Source: Terriglobia bacterium (GTDB taxonomy: Bacteria > Acidobacteriota > Terriglobia > Bryobacterales > Bryobacteraceae). Taken from it: a stretch of 64,000 nucleotides of DNA. The DNA lies in contig RGPS01000001.1 in NCBI GenBank assembly GCA_010084195.1, forward strand, positions 1-64,000, read 5' to 3'. The first letter of the stretch is position 1, and the number at the start of each line of letters is the position of its first letter. Below the pieces are notes generated by a model. It did not search any database. It was not told where the DNA came from and saw nothing but the letters and a program-made list of their open reading frames with translations. Made by a program: the position numbers and the translations under genes. Below, piece by piece: positions 8,427 through 16,258 of this stretch.

Positions 8427-9458
8427 ATGAAAGCAGCTGAATTAGCAGGCGTCCGGCAGTTCCGAGTGGTGGACCAGGAGTTACCTGACCCAGGTCCAGG
8501 TGAAGTTCAGGTCCAGGTTGCAGCCGTCGGCATTTGCGGCTCCGACCTCCACAACTTCACCGAAGGCGGTGTGGGGGACTCTCCCTGCAAATTCCCCATG
8601 GTGCTGGGCCACGAGCCCTCCGGCATCGTGCTGAAGACAGGGGCGGGAGTCTCCGGGCTTCTGCTGGGCGATTATTTCGCCCTCGAGCCTGCGATCCCGT
8701 GCGGACGTTGTGAACTTTGCCACGCGGGCAAGGAAAACCTCTGTTATGACATGCGGTTTCTGAGTTCCGGCGGAATCCCCGGCTTCTTTTGCGAACGCGT
8801 GAACCTGCCGGCGCACAATTTGATTCCTGTGCCAAAGCACGTCGGGCTGAAGGAAGCGACGCTGGTGGAGCCCATCGCGGTGGCGCTGCACTCCCTGTCT
8901 TTTGCCCACGTGAAAGCCGGCGAAACCGCCGTGGTTTATGGCACAGGTGCCATTGGGTTGCTCACCATCGCCTGCCTGAAAGCCGCCGGCATTGGTCGGG
9001 TCTGGGCGGTGGAACCGGTGGCACATCGGCGCGACATGGCGGTTGCCATGGGGGCTGATGTTGTCCTCAATACCGATCAGCCCGTGCAGGAGATCCTGAA
9101 AGACACGAACAATAGAGGTGTGGACATTGCCTTCGATTGCGCGGCAGGGGTCAACACGGTGAATGACTGCATCAACTCGCTCGCCAAGGCCGGTCGCCTG
9201 GTCTACACCGCCATCCCGGCGGAGGTCCACGTTCCGTTCTATGCACCGGGGCTACGGAAGAAAGAGATCTCGTTCTTCAACGTCTTCCGCTCCAACCACC
9301 AGACCGATCAGGCCCGAGATCTGCTGGCCGAGAAGGTCACTCTGTTCGCTCCGATCCTGACCCACACTCGACCGCTTGATCAGATTCACGACGCTTTCGA
9401 CGTTGCGCAACGTTACGTGGACGGTGTAGGCAAAATGTTGGTCATGCCCAGCGAATAG
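8427..9458 (+). CDS. Zinc-dependent medium-chain alcohol/polyol dehydrogenase
   Basis: A 343-residue MDR-superfamily dehydrogenase. Catalytic-zinc ligands are visible at CGSDLHNF and in the GHEPSG block. The structural-zinc lobe has four Cys (CGRCELCHAGKENLC). The NAD-binding fold starts at VVYGTGAIGLLTIACLKAAG. The overall pattern is nearest to sorbitol/threonine 3-dehydrogenase-like enzymes; the substrate is unknown. It lies 5 nt downstream of the IMPase-family gene, so the pair may process a sugar or cyclitol. Its last 17 nt overlap the end of the convergent PEP-CTERM gene. Confidence 0.9.
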   Translation: MKAAELAGVRQFRVVDQELPDPGPGEVQVQVAAVGICGSDLHNFTEGGVGDSPCKFPMVLGHEPSGIVLKTGAGVSGLLLGDYFALEPAIPCGRCELCHAGKENLCYDMRFLSSGGIPGFFCERVNLPAHNLIPVPKHVGLKEATLVEPIAVALHSLSFAHVKAGETAVVYGTGAIGLLTIACLKAAGIGRVWAVEPVAHRRDMAVAMGADVVLNTDQPVQEILKDTNNRGVDIAFDCAAGVNTVNDCINSLAKAGRLVYTAIPAEVHVPFYAPGLRKKEISFFNVFRSNHQTDQARDLLAEKVTLFAPILTHTRPLDQIHDAFDVAQRYVDGVGKMLVMPSE

Positions 9459-9931
9459 CCCGCAGGTACGTGACGCTTGGCAGACCAACGCGGAGAAGGA
9501 CGAAAGCTGATGGTTCCGGGGTCATGTGGACGGTGAACTCAGCCTGGCCCACAATCTCCTGCGCTTCGCCGTCAAGCCCGCCCCAAAAGCGACCAGGTGC
9601 CGGAATACATGTCCGGCGACTGGCTAAGGAAGGTACTGAGCCGGACATCGAACAGGGCAATTGAGCCGGTTGACTCACCGCCACTGAGGGAGACCGGGAC
9701 GTTCGCAAAGAACAGGTGTTTGAACGTGTAGTTGTCCCCTTTCACACTGAACGTGAAGTTATTCCCGTTCAGGTAGACCGGGTCAAGGCCATTGTTTGTC
9801 AGGACACCTGAAAATGACGCGGTTTGGCCGGACCCGACCGCCAGTGTCGGCTCATCAAAGGAGATGATGACGCCCGCGTTCGCGTTAGCTGCAAGAAGCA
9901 CCCCTGCCAGGACTGGGCATAATACCTTCAT
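9442..9931 (-). pseudogene. PEP-CTERM protein, frameshifted near 9577-9584
   Basis: The start ATG 9931 has a good ribosome-binding site (GGAGGGAG) and encodes a signal peptide (MKVLCPVLAGVLLAANANAG). A beta-sandwich-like domain of about 100 residues follows. The frame then hits TGA at 9572 after SGTWSLLGRA. One base less in the C/G run near 9577-9584 would continue as GGLDGEAQEIVGQAEFTV and reach TPEPSAFVLLRVGL, a PEP-CTERM-type tail (Pro-Glu-Pro, hydrophobic stretch, Arg), ending at 9442. The tail is itself somewhat degenerate. It is adjacent to a second, intact PEP-CTERM gene. Either a real frameshift or an assembly error. Confidence 0.7.
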
Positions 9932-9987
9932 GGTTACTCCCTCCACAGCATAAGGCGAGGAAGCTCCAGGAAGGCCGCCAGAAAAAA

Positions 9988-10605
9988 TCAGGCCAATTTG
10001 TGGGTACGGCGGAGCCGGCGTCCAAGCCCGAGCATCGCCATAGCCACGGGAACACCCAGGAATGTTGCGGGTTCCGGGGTGGATGTTGCAGAGTCAACGC
10101 CCAGTATGTCTACAGCCCAGTTGCCATTGCGTTGATTGGAGAAAATGTCGCAAAACCCAGCCGGACACGTGAAGTTCGGGTTGCCATCCTGAGTGAAGCC
10201 TTGACTGAGGGTGCCCACGGGTCCATTACCCGAAACTGTCAGCGCGAGGACATACGTGCCGGCATCCAGAAAACCGGTGAAAAATGAGTCTGCGCAGCCG
10301 TCGACCGTAGGGTTCGCGGCACCGCAGGTGTCATCATCCGTGCCGAGTTGCGTCCCATCCTCCGCATACCCTGTAAAATAACTATCAAAACCGCCGGGCG
10401 CAATCGTGGCTCCATGGAAGTTGACACCCCCGCCGTAACCATAGCTTTGGAAAGTGACAATGCCCGCATTGGCCAGCGACAGACTAAAGAGTTGAGCCTG
10501 ACTGTCATTGCCCAGTGTTCCGGTGAAAGAGAAATTGCCCGCCAGAGACGCTGAGGCGGCAAGGGTTAGTAAAAGTGGAATTCGTATCAGGTTGCTGGTA
10601 TTCAT
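9988..10605 (-). CDS. PEP-CTERM sorted exported protein (DVUA0089-like)
   Basis: 205 residues with an N-terminal signal peptide (LLLTLAASASLAGN). A bacterial pre-peptidase-like beta domain follows (NFSFTGTLGNDSQAQLFSLSL, TYVLALTVSGNGP) with an acidic Asp-rich segment and four Cys (TCGAANPTVDGCADS, FTCPAGFCD). The C-terminus is a textbook PEP-CTERM signal: TPEPATF, a hydrophobic stretch, then RRLRR. Such proteins are recognised by an exosortase and anchored or released at the cell surface. No exosortase gene is in the window. The start has GGAGGAG upstream. It is transcribed toward the frameshifted PEP-CTERM gene 56 nt downstream. Confidence 0.88.
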   Translation of the reverse strand: MNTSNLIRIPLLLTLAASASLAGNFSFTGTLGNDSQAQLFSLSLANAGIVTFQSYGYGGGVNFHGATIAPGGFDSYFTGYAEDGTQLGTDDDTCGAANPTVDGCADSFFTGFLDAGTYVLALTVSGNGPVGTLSQGFTQDGNPNFTCPAGFCDIFSNQRNGNWAVDILGVDSATSTPEPATFLGVPVAMAMLGLGRRLRRTHKLA

Positions 10606-10669
10606 TGACTAAGACTCCTCCGAATCTTGTGCGTCCCACGGGGACAGACTTCCGTAGTTTACTTCATCT

Positions 10670-12466
10670 GTGGGGCAAATCTTGCTAAATCTCGCGGCTG
10701 CGTCTGATGCCATGTCTTTGGAACCTTTGCGAAATCCGATTGGGTTTGGCCCCCCGGACTTTCTGGAGTTGGCCCTCGCTGTGGCGTTTGTTCTTTTGTT
10801 TGCAACGTGGAAGCGTTGGCTGGCCCCTCTGGTGGCTCGCTTCGCAGGCCGAACCTGGTGGTGTATTACCATGCTCGCGGCGAGTGCCGTACTGGTACGT
10901 ATGCTGCTGCTGCCACATCACCCTGTACCGTCTCCCGACCTTTACGACGAATTTGGGCACCTGCTTGTGGCCGACACCCTTCGGTACTGGCGGTTGGCAA
11001 ACCCACCTCACGAGTTTTCGCGTTTCTTTGAGACCTTTTTTGTCCTCCAGACCCCGAGCTACAGCGCCATCTACCCCATCGGCAACGGTCTGCTGCTGGC
11101 GCTGGGCTGGACGCTGACCGGGACACCATGGGCCGGTGTTCTCGCGGCGTCCGCGTTGTTTTGTGGGCTCAGCTACTGGATGCTGCGGGCGTGGATTTCT
11201 CCCGGCTGGGCGCTGCTGGGCGGCACCCTGGCAGTCATGCTCTTCGGTCCTCTGAATCAGTGGACGAATACTTACTGGGGCGGCGCACTGCCCGCAGCTG
11301 CCGGCTGCCTCGCATTTGGGTCGTTGCCGAGGTTGGTGGCTTCGCCCAGGGTTCGTTACGGTGTGACCCTGGGGTTGGGGCTGGCGATTCATATGCTCAC
11401 CAGGCCCTATGAAACGGTATTCCTCGCGTTGGCGGTCCTTTCCTATATGAGCTTTGTCGCCAGGCCCCGACGTTTGCCGATTCGTCCTCTGGCTGCGGCG
11501 GCGCTGCTGGTAATTCTGTCCCTTGGCGTAACAGCTCTGCAGAACAAGCAGGTTACGGGTTCGTGGACGACCCTGCCCTATTCCCTGAGCCAATCTCAGT
11601 ACGGAGTTCCTGCAGCGCTCACCTTTCAGGCCGATCCTGCCCCTCATCGTGAATTGACGCCCCAGCAGCAGGCCGACTATCGTATGCAAAACGGGTTTCT
11701 GGGTGGCCGCGAGACTTTGGGTTCGTTTTTTCAAAGACTGGTTTTTCGGCTTCGCTACTATCGCTTCTATTTCTATCCGCCGATGTATCTGGCGGTGATT
11801 GGGTTCGTTCTTTCAGTTTTGCGGGCGCGTGAGCCACGTTGGGTGTGGGTGCTCTCCAGCTGTGTTTTGTTTGCTTTGGGCGTCAACTTCTTCCCGGCGT
11901 TTCAGTTCCACTATCTCGCGGGCGTGGTCTGCCTGTTTCTGCTGGTGACCGTAAAGGGACTGGAGCACATCTCGAAGCTGCGGCACGGCCAGTTGGCAGC
12001 GAAGTTCCTGATCATCCTCGCCTTTGCCCAGTTTGGGTTCGCTTTTTCGGCTCATCTGCTGGACCGGGGCGGGTACGATTTGTGGACCTCCATCAACCAT
12101 GAGAACCCGGAACGTCGCATCGAGGTAAGCACGGAAATTGCCTCGATTCCCGGGCGGCTGGTCGTGTTTGTGCGCTACTGGCCTGCGCATCCCTTTCAGG
12201 ACGAGTGGGTCTATAACGGAGCCGATATCGACGCCCAGCGAGTTGTTTGGGCTCGCGACCTGGGCGACGAGGAGAATCAGAAGTTGCTGGCTTACTATCG
12301 AAATCGGACGGCCATGTTGCTCGAGCCGGATGCTCGTCCGCCGCAACTGTCGCACTGGGCTCCCGAGCCCGTCGCTCCGGTCGAACAGGCCCCGGCCGAA
12401 CAGGCTCCCACCCCGACAACCGGGCCGCACAAGAAACCGTTACTGATTCTGGAGCAGGTGCGCTGA
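10670..12466 (+). CDS. Integral-membrane glycosyltransferase (GT-C fold, GT39/ArnT-like)
   Basis: About 598 residues with 10 or more hydrophobic segments. The first periplasmic loop carries the acidic GT-C motif (PDLYDEFGHLL, about residue 85). A polyprenol-phosphate-sugar donor and an outer-face acceptor are inferred from family knowledge. The C-terminal part is a soluble tail ending in a Pro/Ala-rich stretch. The track start is GTG 10670; ATG 10712 (MSLEPLRNP) is an alternative, and neither has a strong ribosome-binding site. Its TGA stop overlaps the ATG of the UvrC-like gene by one base, so the two are translationally coupled even though their functions look unrelated. Confidence 0.78.
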   Translation: MGQILLNLAAASDAMSLEPLRNPIGFGPPDFLELALAVAFVLLFATWKRWLAPLVARFAGRTWWCITMLAASAVLVRMLLLPHHPVPSPDLYDEFGHLLVADTLRYWRLANPPHEFSRFFETFFVLQTPSYSAIYPIGNGLLLALGWTLTGTPWAGVLAASALFCGLSYWMLRAWISPGWALLGGTLAVMLFGPLNQWTNTYWGGALPAAAGCLAFGSLPRLVASPRVRYGVTLGLGLAIHMLTRPYETVFLALAVLSYMSFVARPRRLPIRPLAAAALLVILSLGVTALQNKQVTGSWTTLPYSLSQSQYGVPAALTFQADPAPHRELTPQQQADYRMQNGFLGGRETLGSFFQRLVFRLRYYRFYFYPPMYLAVIGFVLSVLRAREPRWVWVLSSCVLFALGVNFFPAFQFHYLAGVVCLFLLVTVKGLEHISKLRHGQLAAKFLIILAFAQFGFAFSAHLLDRGGYDLWTSINHENPERRIEVSTEIASIPGRLVVFVRYWPAHPFQDEWVYNGADIDAQRVVWARDLGDEENQKLLAYYRNRTAMLLEPDARPPQLSHWAPEPVAPVEQAPAEQAPTPTTGPHKKPLLILEQVR

Positions 12467-13587
12467 TGCTGGAACTGGATCTGGCACTTGGCGATGAAGC
12501 CATTGAAAGCCTGCCGAATCGCCCCGCCGTCTTCCTCATCTGGGCCAGAGGCTCAGCCAGGCCGTGGCTGGCCCGGACCAATGTCCTTCGGCGGAGATTG
12601 CTGCGGCTTCTGGGGCTGGCGAGTAAACCATCCCGGATGCTCAATCTGCGCGAAACCGCGGAACGTGTCGAGTATCAGTTCACCGGCTCGAAGCTGGAGG
12701 CACAGTTCCTGATTCTGGAGTTGGCGCGAAAACATCTGGGCGCGGACTATCGGAAAGAGATCCGGCTCCGGTTGCCGTCCTGGGTCAAGTTAGTTCTGTC
12801 CAACCCGTATCCCCGCACTCAGGTGACACCCCGTGTGGGGCGAACGCAAGCCGTCTACTTCGGACCTTTTCGAACACGTTCCACCGCAGCTATGTTCGAA
12901 TCGGAGTTTCTGGATCTGTTCCAGTTACGCCGTTGTGAAGAGGATCTGCTTCCCGACGAAGCCCACCCTGGATGTATCTACGGAGAAATGGGCAAGTGCG
13001 TCCGACCCTGCCAGAAGGTTGTCGGCCCGGAGGAATACGCGCAGGAGTCCGGCCGGGTCGCTGCCTTTCTGGAGTCATCGGGGCAGAGCCTTCTGCAACC
13101 CGCAATTGCCGCCAGAGAACGCGCCAGTGCCGACATGGATTTTGAAGCCGCTGCGGTTCAGCACCAGAGAGTTCGGCGCATTGAAGACGTTCTCGGGCTG
13201 AAGGACGAGATGGTGGCCGAGCTTGGTTCCCTGCACGCCGTCGCTGTAACGCCGTCGGCAGAACCTGATTGCGTCATGTTGGGATGGCTGCGGGGCGGTG
13301 CCTGGCAGGGCTTTGCCGCCTTCCCTCTGACGGCTGCCGATGGTCGCGCCGTCTCGCTGGACACGAGACTGCGTGAAATGGCGAACAGTATCCCGGCAGG
13401 CAGTGCCGACCCGGTTCTGCGCATGGAACAGGTGGCGATTCTCTCGCGCTGGTTCTACTCAAGCTGGCGGGATGGCGAGATGCTGGTGGTGGAGAATTGG
13501 GACAAGATTCCGTGGCGGAAGCTGGTTAACGCCGTATCGAGGGTCGCAAAAGCGCAAGCGACGCCTCATCCAGACAGTCATTCTTAG
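12466..13587 (+). CDS. Short UvrC-like protein: degenerate GIY-YIG, Cys cluster, UVR motif
   Basis: Start ATG 12466 (TGATG overlap with the upstream gene); 373 residues. An N-terminal region aligns by eye with the UvrC GIY-YIG domain, but the key Tyr/Gly positions are altered (AVFLIWARG, PWLARTNVLRRRL). A Cys cluster (RRCEED..CIYGEMGKCVRPC) matches the UvrC iron-sulfur/Cys region. A UVR helix pair (ASADMDFEAAAVQHQRVRRIEDV) that would contact UvrB follows. The RNase H-like 5'-incision nuclease and HhH domains of full UvrC (about 600 aa) are absent. It is therefore likely a UvrB-binding or accessory protein rather than the excinuclease itself. The 3' end overlaps the convergent beta-helix ORF by 62 nt. 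Confidence 0.78.
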   Translation: MLELDLALGDEAIESLPNRPAVFLIWARGSARPWLARTNVLRRRLLRLLGLASKPSRMLNLRETAERVEYQFTGSKLEAQFLILELARKHLGADYRKEIRLRLPSWVKLVLSNPYPRTQVTPRVGRTQAVYFGPFRTRSTAAMFESEFLDLFQLRRCEEDLLPDEAHPGCIYGEMGKCVRPCQKVVGPEEYAQESGRVAAFLESSGQSLLQPAIAARERASADMDFEAAAVQHQRVRRIEDVLGLKDEMVAELGSLHAVAVTPSAEPDCVMLGWLRGGAWQGFAAFPLTAADGRAVSLDTRLREMANSIPAGSADPVLRMEQVAILSRWFYSSWRDGEMLVVENWDKIPWRKLVNAVSRVAKAQATPHPDSHS

Positions 13588-14629
13588 CCACCCGATTGGC
13601 GTTCGGGGCCACACCCGGCCCCAGCATTACGCACCGATTGCCCATGCCTGGACCGGCAATGTCGTTGCCTTCAACTATGTTGGCTGATGAGCCGGTGTCG
13701 AGGAACACGCCGCCCACTTCCCTGTGGCCTGCATTCAGCTTCGTCAGGTGATTTGCGGTTACACGGTTGCGTTGGCCGGAAACGATGATGGCTCCCAGCA
13801 GCGTTTCGGTGCAGGTATTGGCCTCAACGGTGTTATCTGACGATGCCGTGAGCCGGAAGCAAACGGCGCTGCCATCAAAATCTGAGGTGGGGTAGCCGAT
13901 CTCGCGCGAGCGGTTGTTCCGGATGATGACTGAGGTAACGTGGTCGGCGGTGACGGCGTCTCGCGCCAGAACATTCAGTTCATTTTCCTGAATGACACCC
14001 CGTTTCACGTTGCGCAGCGTGATGGCCGAGCCCCGGATGCCGCCGATGAGGCAACGCCGAACGTCAAAATCGGCGAGACCCTCTTCCAGCGCAATGCCCC
14101 CGGCACCATTGTTGCGGTGCTGCGGGTTGTAGCCCCCGCTCTCGGTGACTTCGATTTCTGACAGCTTCGCCCCCAGGCCTCCGTTCACCAGAACGGCGAA
14201 GCCGGCGATGTTGCGAGCCTTCACCCGGGCAATTTCAAGGCCCGTCACGCCTTCGGCCACGATTCCGTTGTTGGCGACCACCCTTGCGTACATGGTGCCG
14301 GACGGGGGCAGGGAAGCCATTCGACCGACGGCATCACGGCTTCCATCGAGCGCCAGGTCTTCCACCCGGATATTCAGGCCACCGGCGATATAGAGCAGCG
14401 CCCGGCCCCGAAAAGCTGCTGAGGCTTTCAGGGTGGTGCCTTTCGCGCGAACCAGAAGGTCGTGTGCGTCTGCCGGGATCGTCACCTCGCGGGAAATTTC
14501 GATGACGCCCGCGGGCAGCATGACGGTTCCGGTTTTCGCCGTCAGGGCTTTGCGCAGGATCGTTTCGGGCGTGTCGGCGGCGAAAGCGGACAGAGCCAGA
14601 AGGGTGAGGGCCGAGAGAACAATCCCCAT
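13526..14629 (-). CDS. Exported right-handed beta-helix protein (internal start within the fused ORF)
   Basis: From ATG 14629 the product is 367 residues with a typical Sec signal peptide. An N-terminal cap (PETILRKALTAKTGTVMLPAG) and serial beta-helix coils follow, with Asn/Asp-rich turns (VIIRNNRSREIG, NTVEANTCTE, NRVTANHLTKL, ANIVEGNDIAG). It resembles parallel beta-helix carbohydrate-binding or polysaccharide-degrading proteins, but no catalytic residues can be assigned. No ribosome-binding site is visible before 14629; translation could reinitiate from the methyltransferase cistron if the ancestral stop lay at the out-of-frame TGA just upstream. Confidence 0.6.
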   Translation of the reverse strand: MGIVLSALTLLALSAFAADTPETILRKALTAKTGTVMLPAGVIEISREVTIPADAHDLLVRAKGTTLKASAAFRGRALLYIAGGLNIRVEDLALDGSRDAVGRMASLPPSGTMYARVVANNGIVAEGVTGLEIARVKARNIAGFAVLVNGGLGAKLSEIEVTESGGYNPQHRNNGAGGIALEEGLADFDVRRCLIGGIRGSAITLRNVKRGVIQENELNVLARDAVTADHVTSVIIRNNRSREIGYPTSDFDGSAVCFRLTASSDNTVEANTCTETLLGAIIVSGQRNRVTANHLTKLNAGHREVGGVFLDTGSSANIVEGNDIAGPGMGNRCVMLGPGVAPNANRVAKNDCLDEASLALLRPSIRR

Positions 14630-15895
14630 TCGGGTCAGGAGACGCCGTCCGAGATGGAGATCAAGGACGTGCCCTCCGGGTTGCAGCTTCCCGGGGATCT
14701 CAAAGTTCACCTCCCACCGTTCACAAAGAGGGTCGGTACGGAAGGTATCGATGCCGGTGACCGGGAGACCGTCAACGGTCGCTGCGAAAGCACGGATATC
14801 GTCCACCTCTTCGAGCGTAGCTTTCATCAGGCCGCTGTCGATATGTTGCGGGGACATCAGATTGACACCATCACTGATCGCAGTGAGGCGCGGGACTGCC
14901 GGACCCGGGGGGATCACGCGAACCCAGGCGTCGCGCGCGATCGGTTTGCCATGCAACTCGACCGTCACGGGAAGGATGCCGGTTCGGACTCCCGGCGGCA
15001 GAAACACATTCACCTGAGTGAGATGGTTGTGGGCTTCCGGGCCGATGTAGCAGACTTCACCCCGCTTGCCGTCTATTCGCACGGTAAGCGAGTTGAGATC
15101 GGCCCCGCCGGGAAGATTTTCAATGGACAGTGCTGCGCACGCCAGACGGCCGCTGGCAGGTACGGCCTGTTCGCCGGAGAAAGCATTAGTTACTGCCGAA
15201 ATGGCTGTCGGGGCAGCCGCGGCAGCGACCTGTGTGGGCTTACGCCACGTCGTCCACATGTACTGCGTGTCCACGCCTGTCAGCGCCAACAATTCCACGC
15301 CTTGTTCGGCTGCGAACTGTCGCACTTCGGCGGCCGAAATGCGGACGCCTTCCCAGGTTGTATAAGTTTTCGAAGTCTTTGGCAGGCCGTTGATATGGAG
15401 GCGGGCGATGCCGCCAGGCTCCAGAACCCGAAGCGTCTCCCGAAGGTACGAAAATACGACCTCTGCCGAGGGGATGTGCTGGAACACGGCGTAGGAGTAA
15501 ACGAACCCAAAGTACCTGTCTGGAAACTGCGCCAGATCGCTGCCGCCGGCGTGGTGCGGGAAGGCGTTCGGGACTCCGGCCAGCTTCTGCCGTGCCAGGG
15601 CGACCATTTCGTCCGAAACATCGATTCCATGAATCTCTGCGAAGAACCGGCTCATGGGGCGAAGCAGGCGTCCGGGTCCGCAACCGATTTCGAGAGCCCG
15701 CAGCTGACCGGGGGGCTTGTCTGACGGGAGGCGCTTCAGTTCTTTGACGAGTTCCCCAACCAGGCCGGAGCCGGTGGAAAAAAACTCTTCGTCGTCCTGG
15801 TCACGACGCCCGAAAGCGACGAAGTAGTGGGCGTCCTCACGGGCGCGTTCATTCCACTCTTCGCGCATCTGGTCATGAACTTCGGCGGATTTCAT
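13526..15895 (-). CDS. SAM methyltransferase run together with an exported beta-helix protein (single 789-aa ORF)
   Basis: Residues 1-220 are a class I SAM methyltransferase: motif I ALEIGCGPGRLLRP, acidic motif II IHGIDVS, and YSYAVFQHIP. Residues about 225-420 form an Ig/TIG-like beta region (GVNLMSPQHIDSGLMKATLEEV). At residue 423 a Met starts a clean signal peptide (MGIVLSALTLLALSAFAAD), followed by a right-handed beta-helix (NOSD/pectate-lyase type repeats). A signal peptide in mid-protein is topologically implausible, so this was most likely two coupled genes joined by loss of a stop or a frameshift near 14630-14645, where CTCCTGACCC holds an out-of-frame TGA. Acidobacterial methyltransferases with a TIG-like tail do exist, which fits the first half standing alone. 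Confidence 0.75.
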   Translation of the reverse strand: MKSAEVHDQMREEWNERAREDAHYFVAFGRRDQDDEEFFSTGSGLVGELVKELKRLPSDKPPGQLRALEIGCGPGRLLRPMSRFFAEIHGIDVSDEMVALARQKLAGVPNAFPHHAGGSDLAQFPDRYFGFVYSYAVFQHIPSAEVVFSYLRETLRVLEPGGIARLHINGLPKTSKTYTTWEGVRISAAEVRQFAAEQGVELLALTGVDTQYMWTTWRKPTQVAAAAAPTAISAVTNAFSGEQAVPASGRLACAALSIENLPGGADLNSLTVRIDGKRGEVCYIGPEAHNHLTQVNVFLPPGVRTGILPVTVELHGKPIARDAWVRVIPPGPAVPRLTAISDGVNLMSPQHIDSGLMKATLEEVDDIRAFAATVDGLPVTGIDTFRTDPLCERWEVNFEIPGKLQPGGHVLDLHLGRRLLTRMGIVLSALTLLALSAFAADTPETILRKALTAKTGTVMLPAGVIEISREVTIPADAHDLLVRAKGTTLKASAAFRGRALLYIAGGLNIRVEDLALDGSRDAVGRMASLPPSGTMYARVVANNGIVAEGVTGLEIARVKARNIAGFAVLVNGGLGAKLSEIEVTESGGYNPQHRNNGAGGIALEEGLADFDVRRCLIGGIRGSAITLRNVKRGVIQENELNVLARDAVTADHVTSVIIRNNRSREIGYPTSDFDGSAVCFRLTASSDNTVEANTCTETLLGAIIVSGQRNRVTANHLTKLNAGHREVGGVFLDTGSSANIVEGNDIAGPGMGNRCVMLGPGVAPNANRVAKNDCLDEASLALLRPSIRR

Positions 15896-15929
15896 TTTCG
15901 ATTCGGTTGGCTTGAGTGTGGGAGCAAGG

Positions 15930-16232
15930 TCAGGGCTTTGCGGGCTTGATCCGATCCAGCCAGAACCTGCCGTCCTGCGACATGACAGTAGCGTCGAACC
16001 ACTGGCCGGCGCGGAGAATAGCGAACTGCTCTTTGTCCGGCACGTCGTAATCCATGGTCATGGCAGCCATGAAGTCCTTGATCTCGTCATGCTTCACGGT
16101 TGCCGTATGGGTTTCGGCATCGAGGCGAAGAACCACGCCATGAACAGGGTGTTCTTCAATGGGTTCGGGCGGCGCCGGTTTGGAGCAGGCGGCGAGTAAC
16201 AGGGCGGTTACCGCAACCAAGAGAGATTTCAT
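15930..16232 (-). CDS. Copper-binding lipoprotein, CusF-like
   Basis: 100 residues with a lipoprotein signal (VTALLLAAC, lipobox Cys at residue 16). One CusF-like domain follows: VHGVVLRLDAETHTATVKHDEI, then MAAMTMDYDVPDKE with the Met-rich MxxMTM signature, and ending GRFWLDRIKPAKP. Known CusF domains bind Cu(I) or Ag(I) through Met, His and Trp. Here the candidates are the Met cluster, His and the C-terminal Trp. It would sit on the periplasmic side of a membrane. Neighbours give no copper-export partner. It is divergent from the GT-C gene with only 26 nt between start codons. Confidence 0.82.
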   Translation of the reverse strand: MKSLLVAVTALLLAACSKPAPPEPIEEHPVHGVVLRLDAETHTATVKHDEIKDFMAAMTMDYDVPDKEQFAILRAGQWFDATVMSQDGRFWLDRIKPAKP

Positions 16233-16258
16233 CGCTAACTTCAGCGTATCCTGAACGA

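Noticed and set aside
14462-15724. 420-aa plus-strand ORF
   Set aside because: Antisense of the methyltransferase/beta-helix ORF; no recognisable domain or ribosome-binding site.
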